This document shows positions 52,662 to 62,012 of a stretch of DNA of 64,000 bases, in pieces. A program made the translations under genes and the position numbers. The DNA is taken from the NCBI GenBank assembly GCA_049318625.1, contig JBMOGA010000011.1, positions 1 to 64,000 on the forward strand, read 5' to 3'. The notes under the pieces are model-generated. The model ran no database searches, was not told the origin of the DNA, and saw only the letters and a list, made by a program, of their open reading frames with translations. Positions within the stretch are counted from its first letter, which is position 1; every line of letters starts with the position of its first letter. Source of the stretch: JBMOGA01 sp049318625. Lineage in GTDB: Bacteria; Pseudomonadota; Alphaproteobacteria; Rhizobiales; Hyphomicrobiaceae.

Positions 52662-54716
52662 TCAGGCCGTCGTGACGGACGCATCGAGCAGACCGCGCTT
52701 GCGCAACAATCCCTCGATCGCCGGCAGGCGTCCGCGGAACGCCACGTAGGCCTCCTCGGGCGGCCTCAGGTTCCCGGCCCCGTAAACGAAACGGCCGAGG
52801 CGCTCGGCCGTCGCGGGATCGAAGACATCGCCGGTATCCTCGAACGCCTGGAACGCATCCGCATCGAGAACCTCCGACCACAGATAACTGTAGTATCCAG
52901 CCGTGTAGCCGCCGGTGAAGATGTGGGAGAAATGCGGGGTGCGATGGCGCATCACGATCTCGCGCGGCATGCCGAGGTCGGCCAGGGTCTTCGCCTCGAA
53001 AGCGACCGGATCGAGCCCGCCCACATCGGTCAGGGTGTGGAAAGCGATGTCGACGAGAGCGGATGCACAGTACTCGACGGTGTGGAAACCCTGATTGAAC
53101 GTGCGCGCGCCGCGGATCCGCGCGATCAGCGCGTCCGGCATGGCGGCACCCGTCTCCACATGACGGGCGAACCGCGTCAGGATCTCCGGCGTCAGCATCC
53201 AATGCTCGTAGAGCTGCGACGGCAGCTCGACGAAGTCTCGCGAAACCGCCGTGCCGGCGAGCGACGGGAACGTCACGTCCGACATGAGGCCGTGCAAGGC
53301 ATGTCCGAACTCGTGGAACAGCGTACGGGCATCGTCTATCGAGAGCAGGGCCGGCTTGCCGCTCTCGGCCTTCGCGAAATTGCAGACGTTGACGATGATC
53401 GGGCGCGTCTCGCCGTCGAGCCGGCTCTGGCCCCGATAGCGCGACATCCAGGCGCCCGACCGTTTGGAGGAGCGCGCGAAGTAGTCGCCGAGGAATACGC
53501 CGACGTGACGCCCGTCGCGCCCCTTCACCTCCCAGGCCTTCACGTCGGGATGGTAGACGGGAAGGTCGGGCCGCGGCTCGAAGCTGAGCCCGAACAGTTT
53601 GCCGGCCGTGTAGAAGGCCGCTTCGATCATCGCATCGAGCGGCAGGTAGAGCTTGATCTCCGCCTCGTCGAGCGCGTACTCGGCGCGCCGGACCTTCTCG
53701 GCGTAGAAGCGCCAGTCCCACGGCTCGATCGTTATGTTCTGCCCCTCGGCGGCGGCCATGGCCTGCAGCTTCGCCGCTTCGCTCTGGGCACGCAGTTTGG
53801 CTGGCCGCCATGTGCGGCTCAACAGCTCACGCACCTGATCCGGGGTCTTGGCCATGGTGTCGTCGAGGGCGAAGGCAGCATAGTTTGGATAGCCGAGCAG
53901 TTTGGCGAGTTCGAGCGTCAACGCCAACTGTTCGGCGACGTTGGCGCGATTGTCGGTCGCCCCGCCGTTCTCGCCCCGCCGGACCCATGCCTTGAAGGCC
54001 AACTCGCGCAGATCCCGCCGGGTCGAGAACGTGAGGAACGGCTCGATCAACGAGCGCGACAGCGTCACCACGTGGCCCGCGCCGCCCCGCTCCGCCGCGG
54101 CAGACGCCGCCGCCGCGCGCACGAAGTCCGGTAGTCCGGCCAGATCCGCTTCGCCCTCGAGCGGGAGGCTCCAGGCCTTCTCATCGGCCAGCACGTTCTG
54201 GCTGAAGGCGGTGCGTAGGCCCGCCAGCCGTTCGCTGATTTCGCCCTTGCGCTTTTTTTCGGCCGGACCGAGCCGCGCACCGGCCCGCACGAACGCGAGA
54301 TGCGAGCGTTCGAGGACGCGCCGCTCCTCCGCTGACAATGCGAGCTGGTCGCGGGCCGCGTGAACGGCATCGATCCGCGCGAACAGCCGCTCGTTGGCGG
54401 TGATGGCGTTCCAGTGCGCGGCGAGCCGTGGCGACACCTCGCGCTCGATCGCCTGAAGGGCATCGTTGGTGTGGGCGCCGGCCAGATTCCAGAACACGGA
54501 GCCGACCCGATCCAGCAGGTGGCCGGCCCGTTCCAGCGCCACGATGGTATTGGCAAAGGTCGCCGGTTCGGTGTTGTCGACGATCCGGGCGATCTCCCCG
54601 TTGTGGCGTTCGAAGGCCGTCTCGAACGCCGGCCGGAAGTGCTCGGGCGCGATGGCAGCAAAGGGCGGCACCTCGAAGGGTGCGGTCCAGGTCTCGAGCA
54701 GCGGATTGGTGGACAT
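52662..54716 (-). CDS. M3-family oligopeptidase (Dcp/OpdA type)
   Basis: 684 residues, the usual length of peptidyl-dipeptidase Dcp/oligopeptidase A. Zinc motif HEFGHALHGL (about residue 466), preceded by LSIDDARTLF and followed by LPSQLYEHWM, are hallmarks, as is the end AFEDTGDVFDPATAERLGRFVYGAGN (read in parts). It degrades short peptides in the cytoplasm. Start ATG 54716 is chosen for family register; the frame is open to 54899, overlapping the divergent glycosyltransferase start. Confidence 0.93.
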   Translation of the reverse strand: MSTNPLLETWTAPFEVPPFAAIAPEHFRPAFETAFERHNGEIARIVDNTEPATFANTIVALERAGHLLDRVGSVFWNLAGAHTNDALQAIEREVSPRLAAHWNAITANERLFARIDAVHAARDQLALSAEERRVLERSHLAFVRAGARLGPAEKKRKGEISERLAGLRTAFSQNVLADEKAWSLPLEGEADLAGLPDFVRAAAASAAAERGGAGHVVTLSRSLIEPFLTFSTRRDLRELAFKAWVRRGENGGATDNRANVAEQLALTLELAKLLGYPNYAAFALDDTMAKTPDQVRELLSRTWRPAKLRAQSEAAKLQAMAAAEGQNITIEPWDWRFYAEKVRRAEYALDEAEIKLYLPLDAMIEAAFYTAGKLFGLSFEPRPDLPVYHPDVKAWEVKGRDGRHVGVFLGDYFARSSKRSGAWMSRYRGQSRLDGETRPIIVNVCNFAKAESGKPALLSIDDARTLFHEFGHALHGLMSDVTFPSLAGTAVSRDFVELPSQLYEHWMLTPEILTRFARHVETGAAMPDALIARIRGARTFNQGFHTVEYCASALVDIAFHTLTDVGGLDPVAFEAKTLADLGMPREIVMRHRTPHFSHIFTGGYTAGYYSYLWSEVLDADAFQAFEDTGDVFDPATAERLGRFVYGAGNLRPPEEAYVAFRGRLPAIEGLLRKRGLLDASVTTA

Positions 54717-54858
54717 GGGGCCCTCAAGGATCGATCTCGCAGTCGATATAGGCGGCCGGAGCGGCGCGGGGAAGCTGTCGTGCGCGCGGCCTGGTGCGAC
54801 CGCCGCGCCCGGCGCCGCCATTTGATTCGGTTGCCAATCGCGTGTAGAGGCCCGCTCG

Positions 54859-56361
54859 GTGCCCCAGAACGGTGGTTGTTCCGTGACTCGCAATCTCAAT
54901 ATCGCGCTGCTCTGCTTCTTCGTCAGCTGGGCGGCCTATGGCGTGCTGCACGTCTATCCCGGCTACGTCCACCAGGACACGGCCGAGGTCTATATGTGGA
55001 GCCAGATCGGCTACCTCGGCGGGTTCACGAAGCATCCGCCGCTGATGGCGTGGCTGTTCCGGGCCGTCGACTCCGTCGTGCCGCTCAATTTCGCGACCCT
55101 CGCACTCCTCTCGGCGGCGAACCTGACGATCGGGGCGTTCGCGGTCTGCAAGATCGCCGAGCGTGTCGTCGGCCCTGAGCGGACACCGGCCGCGATGCTG
55201 CTCTACATGTTAACCCCTTTCGTGACGTGGCAGGCGATCAAGCTCAATCATAACTCCATTCTGGTATCGTTCTGGCCGCTCGCCATCCTTGCATTCCTGA
55301 TGTTCCGGGAGCGGCCGACAATCGCGCGTGGGGCGTTGCTGGGCCTGATCGCGGGACTTGCGATCCTCGCGAAGTACTACGCGGTGCTGCTCGTGGCCGC
55401 GATGGCGGTGGTGCTCCTGCCGTCGCTGCTGCGCTATCTGGCGAGCCCCGGCACCTATGTCGGTATTCTCGCGGCCGGTCTCGTTCTTGCGCCGCATGCG
55501 CTGTGGGTCTTTGCGCACCCGGGTGGGATGGCGACCGGGGCGGGCGGCGCCGCCGAGCCCGGGACTGTCCATCTCATGCTGACCCGCAACCTGCTGGGCC
55601 TTCTGCCGGTCCTCGTCGGGTTCCTGGTGCTCCGATACGGCGGGCGCGGCGGCAACGGCACCGAAACGAGTGAACTGCCGCGGCGCGACGAGTGGGGCGT
55701 CGTTGTGATGCTCTTCGTGGTGCCCTACGTCCTGACCGTCGCCGCCAACATTTTGTTCGGGCTTCGCGGTTCTGCGTCGTGGACGATGCCGATTTTCACG
55801 ATCGTACCGGTGATACTCGCCGGTCTGTTGGTCCGTCCCGCGCCGGCGCACCAGGCCCGTATCGCCTACGCTTCATTCGCCCTGCTGGCCCTCGTTCTGA
55901 TGGCCGGACCGGTGATCCGCTACACGGCCTTCAAGCGTGGAGACGTATCCTTGGTCGACCCGCGGATCGAAATCGCCGAGGCCGCGGACCGGCTTTGGGG
56001 GCGGGTCGTTCCCGCGCAGCCGCTGCGAGTGGTGGCCGGGGATCACCAGTACGTCATGCAAGCCGCGGTGTCCCTGCCGTCCCGTCCCCGCGGATGGACC
56101 GTGTTCGCCTACATGCCATTCATTCCCCAATCCTACATCGATGCCAACGGCTTCGTCGCCATCTGCGAGCCGGTCGATGCCGGATGCCGCAAGCGGACCG
56201 CCGAAGTGACCGCTGGCAAGCCCGCTGTGACCTGTACGGTCGCCAAGCGGCGAACCCTGTGGGGACAGAATGGCCGGGAGTTCCAAGTGGTTCTGACGCT
56301 GGTGCCGCCGCCAGGGCATACGTTGGGGCCGGCGACCGAGAAGGTCTGCAGCGGCCTTTGA
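54859..56361 (+). CDS. family-39/83-type glycosyltransferase (ArnT/PMT-like membrane protein)
   Basis: 500 residues with about eleven membrane helices. The acidic loop after helix one (YVHQDTAEVYMWSQIGYLGGFTKHPPLMAW, read in parts) matches the dolichyl- or undecaprenyl-phosphate-sugar transferase fold, with the key Asp/Glu pair and KHPP. It would transfer a lipid-linked sugar to lipid A, protein or glycan outside the membrane. GTG 54859 has GAGG eight bases upstream; GTG 54883 is possible. A C-terminal periplasmic region of about 150 residues carries several Cys. Confidence 0.82.
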   Translation: MPQNGGCSVTRNLNIALLCFFVSWAAYGVLHVYPGYVHQDTAEVYMWSQIGYLGGFTKHPPLMAWLFRAVDSVVPLNFATLALLSAANLTIGAFAVCKIAERVVGPERTPAAMLLYMLTPFVTWQAIKLNHNSILVSFWPLAILAFLMFRERPTIARGALLGLIAGLAILAKYYAVLLVAAMAVVLLPSLLRYLASPGTYVGILAAGLVLAPHALWVFAHPGGMATGAGGAAEPGTVHLMLTRNLLGLLPVLVGFLVLRYGGRGGNGTETSELPRRDEWGVVVMLFVVPYVLTVAANILFGLRGSASWTMPIFTIVPVILAGLLVRPAPAHQARIAYASFALLALVLMAGPVIRYTAFKRGDVSLVDPRIEIAEAADRLWGRVVPAQPLRVVAGDHQYVMQAAVSLPSRPRGWTVFAYMPFIPQSYIDANGFVAICEPVDAGCRKRTAEVTAGKPAVTCTVAKRRTLWGQNGREFQVVLTLVPPPGHTLGPATEKVCSGL

Positions 56362-56377
56362 GTGGCGCGGAAACGAA

Positions 56378-56403
56378 AAGGGGCGGCCCTCGGGCCGCCC
56401 CTT
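56378..56403. terminator. bidirectional intrinsic terminator between glycosyltransferase and glnA
   Basis: Perfect 11-bp stem AAGGGGCGGCC/GGCCGCCCCTT with loop CTCG. On the minus strand the stem is followed by TTCGTTTCC and lies 32 bases past the glnA stop; on the plus strand it is followed by CGTGTTCG. It is strongest for glnA. Confidence 0.8.
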
Positions 56404-56434
56404 CGTGTTCGTTGGCAATCGACAAGAACCAGGA

Positions 56435-57844
56435 TCAGACCGAGTAGTACATGTCGAACTCGACCGGATGGGGCGTCATGTCGGTGCGCGCAACCTCGAC
56501 CATCTTCAGCTCGATGTAGGCGTCGATCATGTCGTCCGTGAACACGCCACCGGCCTTCAGGAAGGTGCGGTCCTTGTCCAGGCTCTCCATCGCCTCGCGC
56601 AGCGATCCGCAAACGGTCGGGATCTTGGCAAGCTCGGCCGGCGGCAGGTCGTACAGGTTCTTGTCCATCGGCTCGCCCGGATGGATCTTGTTCATGATGC
56701 CGTCGAGGCCGGCCATCAGCATCGCGGCGAAGCCGAGATAGGGGTTGGCGGCCGGATCCGGGAAGCGGACCTCGATGCGCTTTGCCTTCGGGCTCGTCAC
56801 GTGCGGGATGCGGCAGGAGGCCGAACGGTTGCGCGCCGAGTAGGCGAGCAGCACGGGCGCTTCGTAGCCGGGCACCAGACGCTTGTAGGAGTTGGTCGTC
56901 GGGTTGGTGAAGGCGTTGATCGCCTTCGCGTGCTTCAGGATGCCGCCGATGTAGAACAGGCAGGTGTCGGAGAGATCGGCGTACTTGTTGCCGGCGAACA
57001 GCGGCGTGTCACCCTTCCAGATCGACTGGTGGCAGTGCATGCCCGAGCCGTTGTCGCCGAAGATCGGCTTCGGCATGAACGTCGCGGTCTTGCCGTAGGC
57101 CTGCGCGACGTTGTGGATGACGTACTTGTAGATCTGCATGTGGTCGGCCATGCGGACCATCGGGCCGAACTTGATGCCGAGTTCGTGCTGCGCCGAAGCC
57201 ACCTCGTGATGGTGCTTCTCGACGACCACGCCCATCTCGGCCATCACCGACAGCATCTCGGAGCGGATGTCCTGGCAGCTGTCGACCGGCGGAACCGGGA
57301 AGTAGCCGCCCTTGGTGCGCGGACGGTGACCGAGGTTCCCCATCTCGTACTCGGTGCCCATGTTCGAGGGCAACTCGGAGGAGTCGAGCTTGAAGCCGGT
57401 GTTGTAGGGATCCGACGTGAAACGCACGTCGTCGAAGATGAAGAACTCGGCCTCGGGACCGAAGAACACGCGGTCGCCGATGCCGAGCGACTTCATGTAG
57501 GCCTCGGCCTTCTTCGCGATGCCGCGCGGGTCACGCTCATAGAGCTCCCCGGTCGACGGCTCGATGACGTCGCAGAAGATCGCCATCGTGGTCTGCGCGA
57601 AGAAGGGATCGATGTGGGCCGAAGCCGGATCGAGCGCCAGCGTCATGTCCGAGGCTTCGATGCCCTTCCAGCCGGCGATCGACGAGCCGTCGAAGGCATA
57701 GCCTTCCGCAAACATCGCATCGTCGACGCAACTGGCGTCGGCGGTCACATGCTGCATCTTGCCTTTGGTGTCGGTGAATCGCAGATCGAGGAACTTAACG
57801 TCCTTGTCCTTGATCGCTTTAAGGACGTCGGCTGGAGTCTGCAT
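56435..57844 (-). CDS. glnA: glutamine synthetase type I
   Basis: 469 residues, the normal GSI length. Motifs: FDGSSIAGWKGIEASDM, the metal site FFGPEAEFFIFDD, GDNGSGMHCHQSIWK, PGYEAPVLLAYSARNRSASCRIP (read in part) and the adenylylation loop KNLYDLPPAEL with Tyr398. It makes glutamine from glutamate and ammonia with ATP. Start ATG 57844 has GAGGGGAG upstream. It lies 107 bases downstream of glnB on the same strand, and its activity should be set by adenylylation under PII control. Confidence 0.97.
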   Translation of the reverse strand: MQTPADVLKAIKDKDVKFLDLRFTDTKGKMQHVTADASCVDDAMFAEGYAFDGSSIAGWKGIEASDMTLALDPASAHIDPFFAQTTMAIFCDVIEPSTGELYERDPRGIAKKAEAYMKSLGIGDRVFFGPEAEFFIFDDVRFTSDPYNTGFKLDSSELPSNMGTEYEMGNLGHRPRTKGGYFPVPPVDSCQDIRSEMLSVMAEMGVVVEKHHHEVASAQHELGIKFGPMVRMADHMQIYKYVIHNVAQAYGKTATFMPKPIFGDNGSGMHCHQSIWKGDTPLFAGNKYADLSDTCLFYIGGILKHAKAINAFTNPTTNSYKRLVPGYEAPVLLAYSARNRSASCRIPHVTSPKAKRIEVRFPDPAANPYLGFAAMLMAGLDGIMNKIHPGEPMDKNLYDLPPAELAKIPTVCGSLREAMESLDKDRTFLKAGGVFTDDMIDAYIELKMVEVARTDMTPHPVEFDMYYSV

Positions 57845-57951
57845 ACTTGCTCCCCTCTTCGCTGTGCTATGGGAAAAGTTCAGGCGAAAGGCGTGGTTAG
57901 GGTCCGACCCCGTGAACACGCCGGCTCAAATGGGACCCTTGCTGGCCCACT

Positions 57952-58290
57952 TCAGATAGCGTCCGAGCCAGTCTCCCCGGTTCGGATGCGGATCGCTTCC
58001 TCGACAGTCGACACGAAGATCTTGCCGTCCCCGATCCGACCGGTCCGCGCCGCTTTCTGGATGGCCTCGACGGCCTTGTCCAGCATGTCGTCGCCGAGCA
58101 CCACCTCGATCTTCACCTTCGGCAGGAAGTCGACCACGTACTCGGCGCCACGATAGAGTTCCGTGTGCCCCTTCTGGCGGCCGAAGCCCTTGGCCTCGAT
58201 CACGGTGATCCCCTGCAGGCCGATTTCCTGCAGAGCTTCCTTCACCTCGTCCAGCTTGAACGGCTTGATGATGGCTTCGATCTTCTTCAT
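57952..58290 (-). CDS. glnB: nitrogen regulatory protein PII
   Basis: 112 residues, the exact PII length. The T-loop carries the uridylylation site GHTELYRGAEY with Tyr51, and the B-loop KIFVSTVEEAIRIRTGE binds ATP/ADP. It senses 2-oxoglutarate and energy state and controls glutamine synthetase adenylylation and NtrB/C. Position upstream of glnA and behind a sigma-54 promoter fits GlnB rather than GlnK; no amtB is adjacent. Confidence 0.97.
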   Translation of the reverse strand: MKKIEAIIKPFKLDEVKEALQEIGLQGITVIEAKGFGRQKGHTELYRGAEYVVDFLPKVKIEVVLGDDMLDKAVEAIQKAARTGRIGDGKIFVSTVEEAIRIRTGETGSDAI

Positions 58291-58342
58291 GCGCGCCCCA
58301 TGTCCGCGTCTCCGTCTGAGGAGGCATCGATGGCGAGCGTTA

Positions 58343-58358
58343 AGCATGCCTCGTGCCA
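58343..58358 (-). promoter_or_regulatory. sigma-54 promoter of glnB-glnA
   Basis: On the minus strand TGGCACGAGGCATGCT matches the consensus TGGCACGNNNNTTGCW at every defined base but one, with GG and GC exactly ten bases apart. Transcription would start about 40 bases before the glnB ATG. This implies NtrC-type activation under nitrogen limitation. Confidence 0.8.
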
Positions 58359-58645
58359 ACGCGCAATGAGGCGTGATTCCAGGCGCTTCGAAGGCCGGGG
58401 AGAACGGGGTCGGCGAGGATATGAGTAAAAAATAGCCATAAAGCCTAAAAACAAGGCAATGAGTCGGCCGGGTGGTGCCCCGTGTTTGGGCACGGCCATG
58501 CCGGACCGGTGCGGGCTTTCTGAATGGTCCGGGACCTATCCGCCAGGATGTCGGTGCCGGCAGAGCATGCGAACTGTTGGCGCGGGACGTGGCCATCTCG
58601 GGCTATGATGAGAAACGCGCCCGCTTGGCCCGCTAAGGTGATGCC
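58359..58645. other. divergent control region between glnB and the NAD(P)H-hydrate repair gene
   Basis: 287 bases. An A+T-rich patch at 58424-58460 may be the promoter zone of either gene or the NtrC-binding region for glnB. I could not pick out a convincing NtrC palindrome. Confidence 0.4.
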
Positions 58646-60190
58646 ATGACCGACGGCCTCGAACTCTTGACGACCGAGCAGATGGCCGAGGCCGACCGGC
58701 GGACCATCGCCGCCGGGACGTCCGGACTGGTGTTGATGGAAAACGCCGGCCGGGCCGTCGCCGAAGCGGCCGTCGCCATGATGCCCCAAGCCGGAGCGGT
58801 CGCGGTGCTGTGCGGTCCCGGCAACAACGGCGGTGATGGGTTCGTGGCGGCCTGTCTGCTGGCGCAGGCCGGATATCGGGTCCGCGTGGCGCTGGTCGGC
58901 TCCCTCGACGGACTGCGCGGGGACGCCGCCGAGATGGCCCGACTGTGGCGCGGGCCCATCGAGCCCCCCGGGCCTGACGCATGCGCCGGCGTCGATCTGG
59001 TGATCGATGCTCTGTTCGGCGCGGGCTTGTCCCGGCCCATCGAAGGCGCGGCCGCGGCTCTCGTCGAAGCGGTCAACGCCGCGCGTATCCCGGTTCTGGC
59101 GGTCGACGTGCCGAGCGGCCTCGACGGCTCGACCGGTCAAGTGACGGGTGCGGCGATCCAGGCAACCCGCACGATCACGTTCTTCCGGCGCAAGCCGGGA
59201 CACGTTCTGATGCCGGGGCGCCGGCTCTGCGGCGAGTTGACGGTTGCCGATATCGGCATCGGCGCCGCCGTGCTGACCGATCTTGCGGTGATGACGATCG
59301 CCAACGCCCCGGCGGCATGGCGCGCGCAGTTCCCCGTGCCGGGCGCCAAGTCTCACAAGTACGTGCGTGGTCATGCCGTGGTTGTCTCCGGCCCGCCCGA
59401 CCAGACGGGCGCGGCCCGGCTCGGTGCGCGTGGCGCGCTGCGGGTCGGTGCCGGCCTCGTGACTGTGGTCGGCTCCGGCGCGGCCAACGCCGTCAATGCC
59501 GTGCACCTCACCGCCATCATGGTCCAGGCGCTGGCACCACCGAGGGGGCTGGCCGAGTTCTTGGCGGATCGGCGCCGCAACACGGTTCTGATCGGGCCGG
59601 GCGCCGGGATCGGCACAGCGACAGCCGGTAACGTCGAGACCGTGCTGGCATCCGAGGCGGCGGTCGTGCTCGATGCCGACGCCCTGACCTCGTTCGCCGA
59701 GGTTGCCGAGCGTGCCGGAAGCCTCGGGTTCCTCGGGGCGGCCCCCGCCAACGACACACTGAGCCCGGCGACGCTGTTCGCGGCCATCCGGCGGCGCGCC
59801 GCGCCGGTGGTCATGACACCCCACGAGGGGGAGTTGCGGCGCCTCCTTCCGGGCATCGCCGCAGGGTCGAAGCTGGCGCGCGCCCGCGCCGCCGCCGAGC
59901 AGAGCGGAGCGATCGTCGTCCTCAAAGGGCCGGATACCGTGGTCGCCGCGCCCGACGGCCGCGCCGCCATCAACGAGAATGCCCCGGCCTGGCTCGCAAC
60001 CGCCGGCTCCGGCGACGTGCTGGCGGGGTTCGTGGCCGGCTTGCTCGCGCAGGGCATGCCGGCCTTCGAGGCGGCGTGCGCGGCGGTCTGGTTGCACGGG
60101 GCGGCCGGAGCCGCCGTCGGCCCTGGCCTGATCGCCGAGGACCTGCCCGAGGTGCTGCCGACTGTGCTCCGAAGCCTCCTGTCCTCGTGA
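58646..60190 (+). CDS. nnr: bifunctional NAD(P)H-hydrate epimerase/ADP-dependent dehydratase
   Basis: 514 residues. The N-terminal YjeF domain (about 1-215: AEADRRTIAAG, MENAGRAVAEAA, CGPGNNGGDGFVAA) is the epimerase. The C-terminal ribokinase-like domain (about 225-505, with VMTPHEGELRRLLP and AGSGDVLAGFVAGLL) is the dehydratase. Together they repair damaged NADH and NADPH hydrates. Its position divergent to glnB-glnA is a conserved arrangement in Rhizobiales. Confidence 0.95.
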   Translation: MTDGLELLTTEQMAEADRRTIAAGTSGLVLMENAGRAVAEAAVAMMPQAGAVAVLCGPGNNGGDGFVAACLLAQAGYRVRVALVGSLDGLRGDAAEMARLWRGPIEPPGPDACAGVDLVIDALFGAGLSRPIEGAAAALVEAVNAARIPVLAVDVPSGLDGSTGQVTGAAIQATRTITFFRRKPGHVLMPGRRLCGELTVADIGIGAAVLTDLAVMTIANAPAAWRAQFPVPGAKSHKYVRGHAVVVSGPPDQTGAARLGARGALRVGAGLVTVVGSGAANAVNAVHLTAIMVQALAPPRGLAEFLADRRRNTVLIGPGAGIGTATAGNVETVLASEAAVVLDADALTSFAEVAERAGSLGFLGAAPANDTLSPATLFAAIRRRAAPVVMTPHEGELRRLLPGIAAGSKLARARAAAEQSGAIVVLKGPDTVVAAPDGRAAINENAPAWLATAGSGDVLAGFVAGLLAQGMPAFEAACAAVWLHGAAGAAVGPGLIAEDLPEVLPTVLRSLLSS

Positions 60191-60214
60191 CGCCCGCGCG
60201 CCGCTATGACGGAG

Positions 60215-60997
60215 TCAGGCGGCGTCCCAGACGCTTTCGGGCATCGGCAGGTCACCGAACGTCTCGATCCCGAGCGGCTGGGCAGGCGCTAGGGCCAGCG
60301 ACTCCGACATCATCCACATGAGCTGGCGCGTGTGCTGTCCGGCGTGCCACGTGGTCCGCTCCAGGAACTCGTGCAAGGTCTGCTGGCCGTAATAGACGTC
60401 GGCACGGCGTGACCAGTCGGCTGTCTGGCCCGGCCCTGCCCACCAGGCCGCCACGCGTTCGCGAACTCCCAGGCCGTAAGCGAGCAACTCGGCTTTGCTC
60501 ATGGATCCCGGCTCCGGCTCGCGGCAGTACGAGGCGAAGGTGAGGGGAATGCCGTCCTCGTGCTCGAGAAAGGCGTCCGCGACGTTGAACAGGTGGTAGC
60601 CGAGCTGCAGCAGCGAGCGTGGACGGCCGGGCAGCATTGTCGCGAGCTGCGCCTCCGGGATCTGGCCGAGGAAGCGCGCGGCGCCATCGAGAATGCGAAG
60701 CAGTCGCCGGTGCAACTCGGCCGGCGGATGCTGGATGGGCGCCCCGTAGGCGATACCGGCCAGCTCCGCCACATCCTTCAGCACCTGACCATTGACCCAC
60801 CGGTCGCCGCGCGTGACGATCGGAACTTGGCGCAGCCCGAACCGCGCGAGTTCGTCGAAGGCACCTTCGTCGGCCAGCACATTCCGCGACAGGAACGGCA
60901 CGCCCCGGCGGGTCAGGAACTCCTTGGTCCTGAGGCAGCTCGTGCAGCCGGGCTGCCAGTAGACACGAAGGGCGTTGTCGGCGCTCGGCACGGTCAT
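60215..60997 (-). CDS. glutaredoxin-DinB fusion protein
   Basis: 260 residues. Residues 8-85 are glutaredoxin-like (VYWQPGCTSCLRTKEFLTRRGV, CxxC at Cys18 and Cys21, then the cis-Pro loop RQVPIVTRGDRWVNG). Residues about 95-255 are a DinB/DfsB-type four-helix domain with metal-ligand-like His (QLGYHLFNVADAF and TWHAGQHTRQLMWMM). It suggests a thiol-dependent enzyme (DinB proteins include mycothiol-, bacillithiol- and glutathione-linked transferases). Start ATG 60997; divergent from the ABC operon. Confidence 0.82.
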   Translation of the reverse strand: MTVPSADNALRVYWQPGCTSCLRTKEFLTRRGVPFLSRNVLADEGAFDELARFGLRQVPIVTRGDRWVNGQVLKDVAELAGIAYGAPIQHPPAELHRRLLRILDGAARFLGQIPEAQLATMLPGRPRSLLQLGYHLFNVADAFLEHEDGIPLTFASYCREPEPGSMSKAELLAYGLGVRERVAAWWAGPGQTADWSRRADVYYGQQTLHEFLERTTWHAGQHTRQLMWMMSESLALAPAQPLGIETFGDLPMPESVWDAA

Positions 60998-61163
60998 CGG
61001 CGGGGCTCTCCACTGGGTCTTCGGCCATTTGAGATGGCCCGACGCCGCGCAGCAAGCCGGCCGCCCGAACACCAACCTTGCGGCTGACGCGGGCCTCTGG
61101 CATGCAAGCGGAAAAGAAGACGCCATCGCCCTCCGCGGTGGCGCCGAAGCATCAGGGCAGGAA

Positions 61164-62012
61164 ATGGGTCCGAGCGCCACAGCAGCGCCAATCGCCGCGT
61201 CGTCTGAAGCCGTCGCTCGCCAGGCGATCGAACTCGCTGCCGTGTCGGTCGCTTTTCCAATGCCGTCCGGCCGTGTCTACACGGCGGTCGCGGCGACCGA
61301 TCTCAAAGTGGATGCTGGCGAATTCGTCGCCATCGTCGGCCCGACGGGCTGCGGAAAGTCAACGCTGCTGAACGTCGCCGCAGGCCTGCTGCGTCCCGCC
61401 GCCGGGCGCGTATCCATCGACGGCCGCCCGCTTGCCGGCCTCAATCGCACCGCCGGCTACCTGTTCCAGCAGGACGCCGTGATGCCATGGAAAACGGCCC
61501 GCGAGAACGTCGCGCTCGGCCTCGAAATCGCCGGCACCCCGCGGCGGCAGGCCCACGAGGAGGCGCAGCGCTGGCTCACCCGCGTCGGCCTCAAGGCCTT
61601 CGGTGACCGCTACCCCCACCAGCTCTCCGGTGGCCAGCGCAAGCGGGTCGGTCTCGCCCAGGTGCTGATCCGCAACCCGCGCATGCTGCTGATGGACGAG
61701 CCGTTCGGCCCGCTCGATGCCCAGACCCGCCAGATCATGGGTACGCTCCTGCTCGACCTGTGGGCGGCGGATCGCAAGGCCGTGCTGTTCGTCACGCACG
61801 ACCTCGAAGAGGCGATCGCGCTGGCCGACCGCGTGGTCATCATGTCGGCGGGTCCCGAGGCGCGCATCATCGGCGACTGGCCGGTCGATCTGCCACGCCC
61901 GCGCGACGCCGCAGACGTGCGGTTGCTGCCCCGCTTTCACGAACTTCACAAGGCGATATGGGGCCAGTTGCGCGCCGAGGTCGTCAAGACGTACGGGGAT
62001 GTGGAGGCATGA
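61164..62012 (+). CDS. ABC importer ATP-binding protein (NitT/TauT type)
   Basis: 282 residues. Walker A GPTGCGKST (about residue 59), signature LSGGQRKRVGLAQVL, Walker B LLMDEPFGPLD and the D/H-loop VTHDLEEAIAL are intact. This matches the SsuB/TauB/ThiZ group, which imports sulfonates, nitrate, thiamine precursors or similar. Start ATG 61164 has CAGGAA upstream; the frame is open earlier to 60975. Its stop overlaps the permease ATG (ATGA), so the two are coupled. Confidence 0.92.
   Translation: MGPSATAAPIAASSEAVARQAIELAAVSVAFPMPSGRVYTAVAATDLKVDAGEFVAIVGPTGCGKSTLLNVAAGLLRPAAGRVSIDGRPLAGLNRTAGYLFQQDAVMPWKTARENVALGLEIAGTPRRQAHEEAQRWLTRVGLKAFGDRYPHQLSGGQRKRVGLAQVLIRNPRMLLMDEPFGPLDAQTRQIMGTLLLDLWAADRKAVLFVTHDLEEAIALADRVVIMSAGPEARIIGDWPVDLPRPRDAADVRLLPRFHELHKAIWGQLRAEVVKTYGDVEA

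Noticed and set aside
60998..61163. Possible thiamine (TPP) riboswitch ahead of the NitT/TauT-type importer
   Set aside because: I found neither of the conserved TPP-binding sequence blocks nor a sequestering hairpin in this leader.
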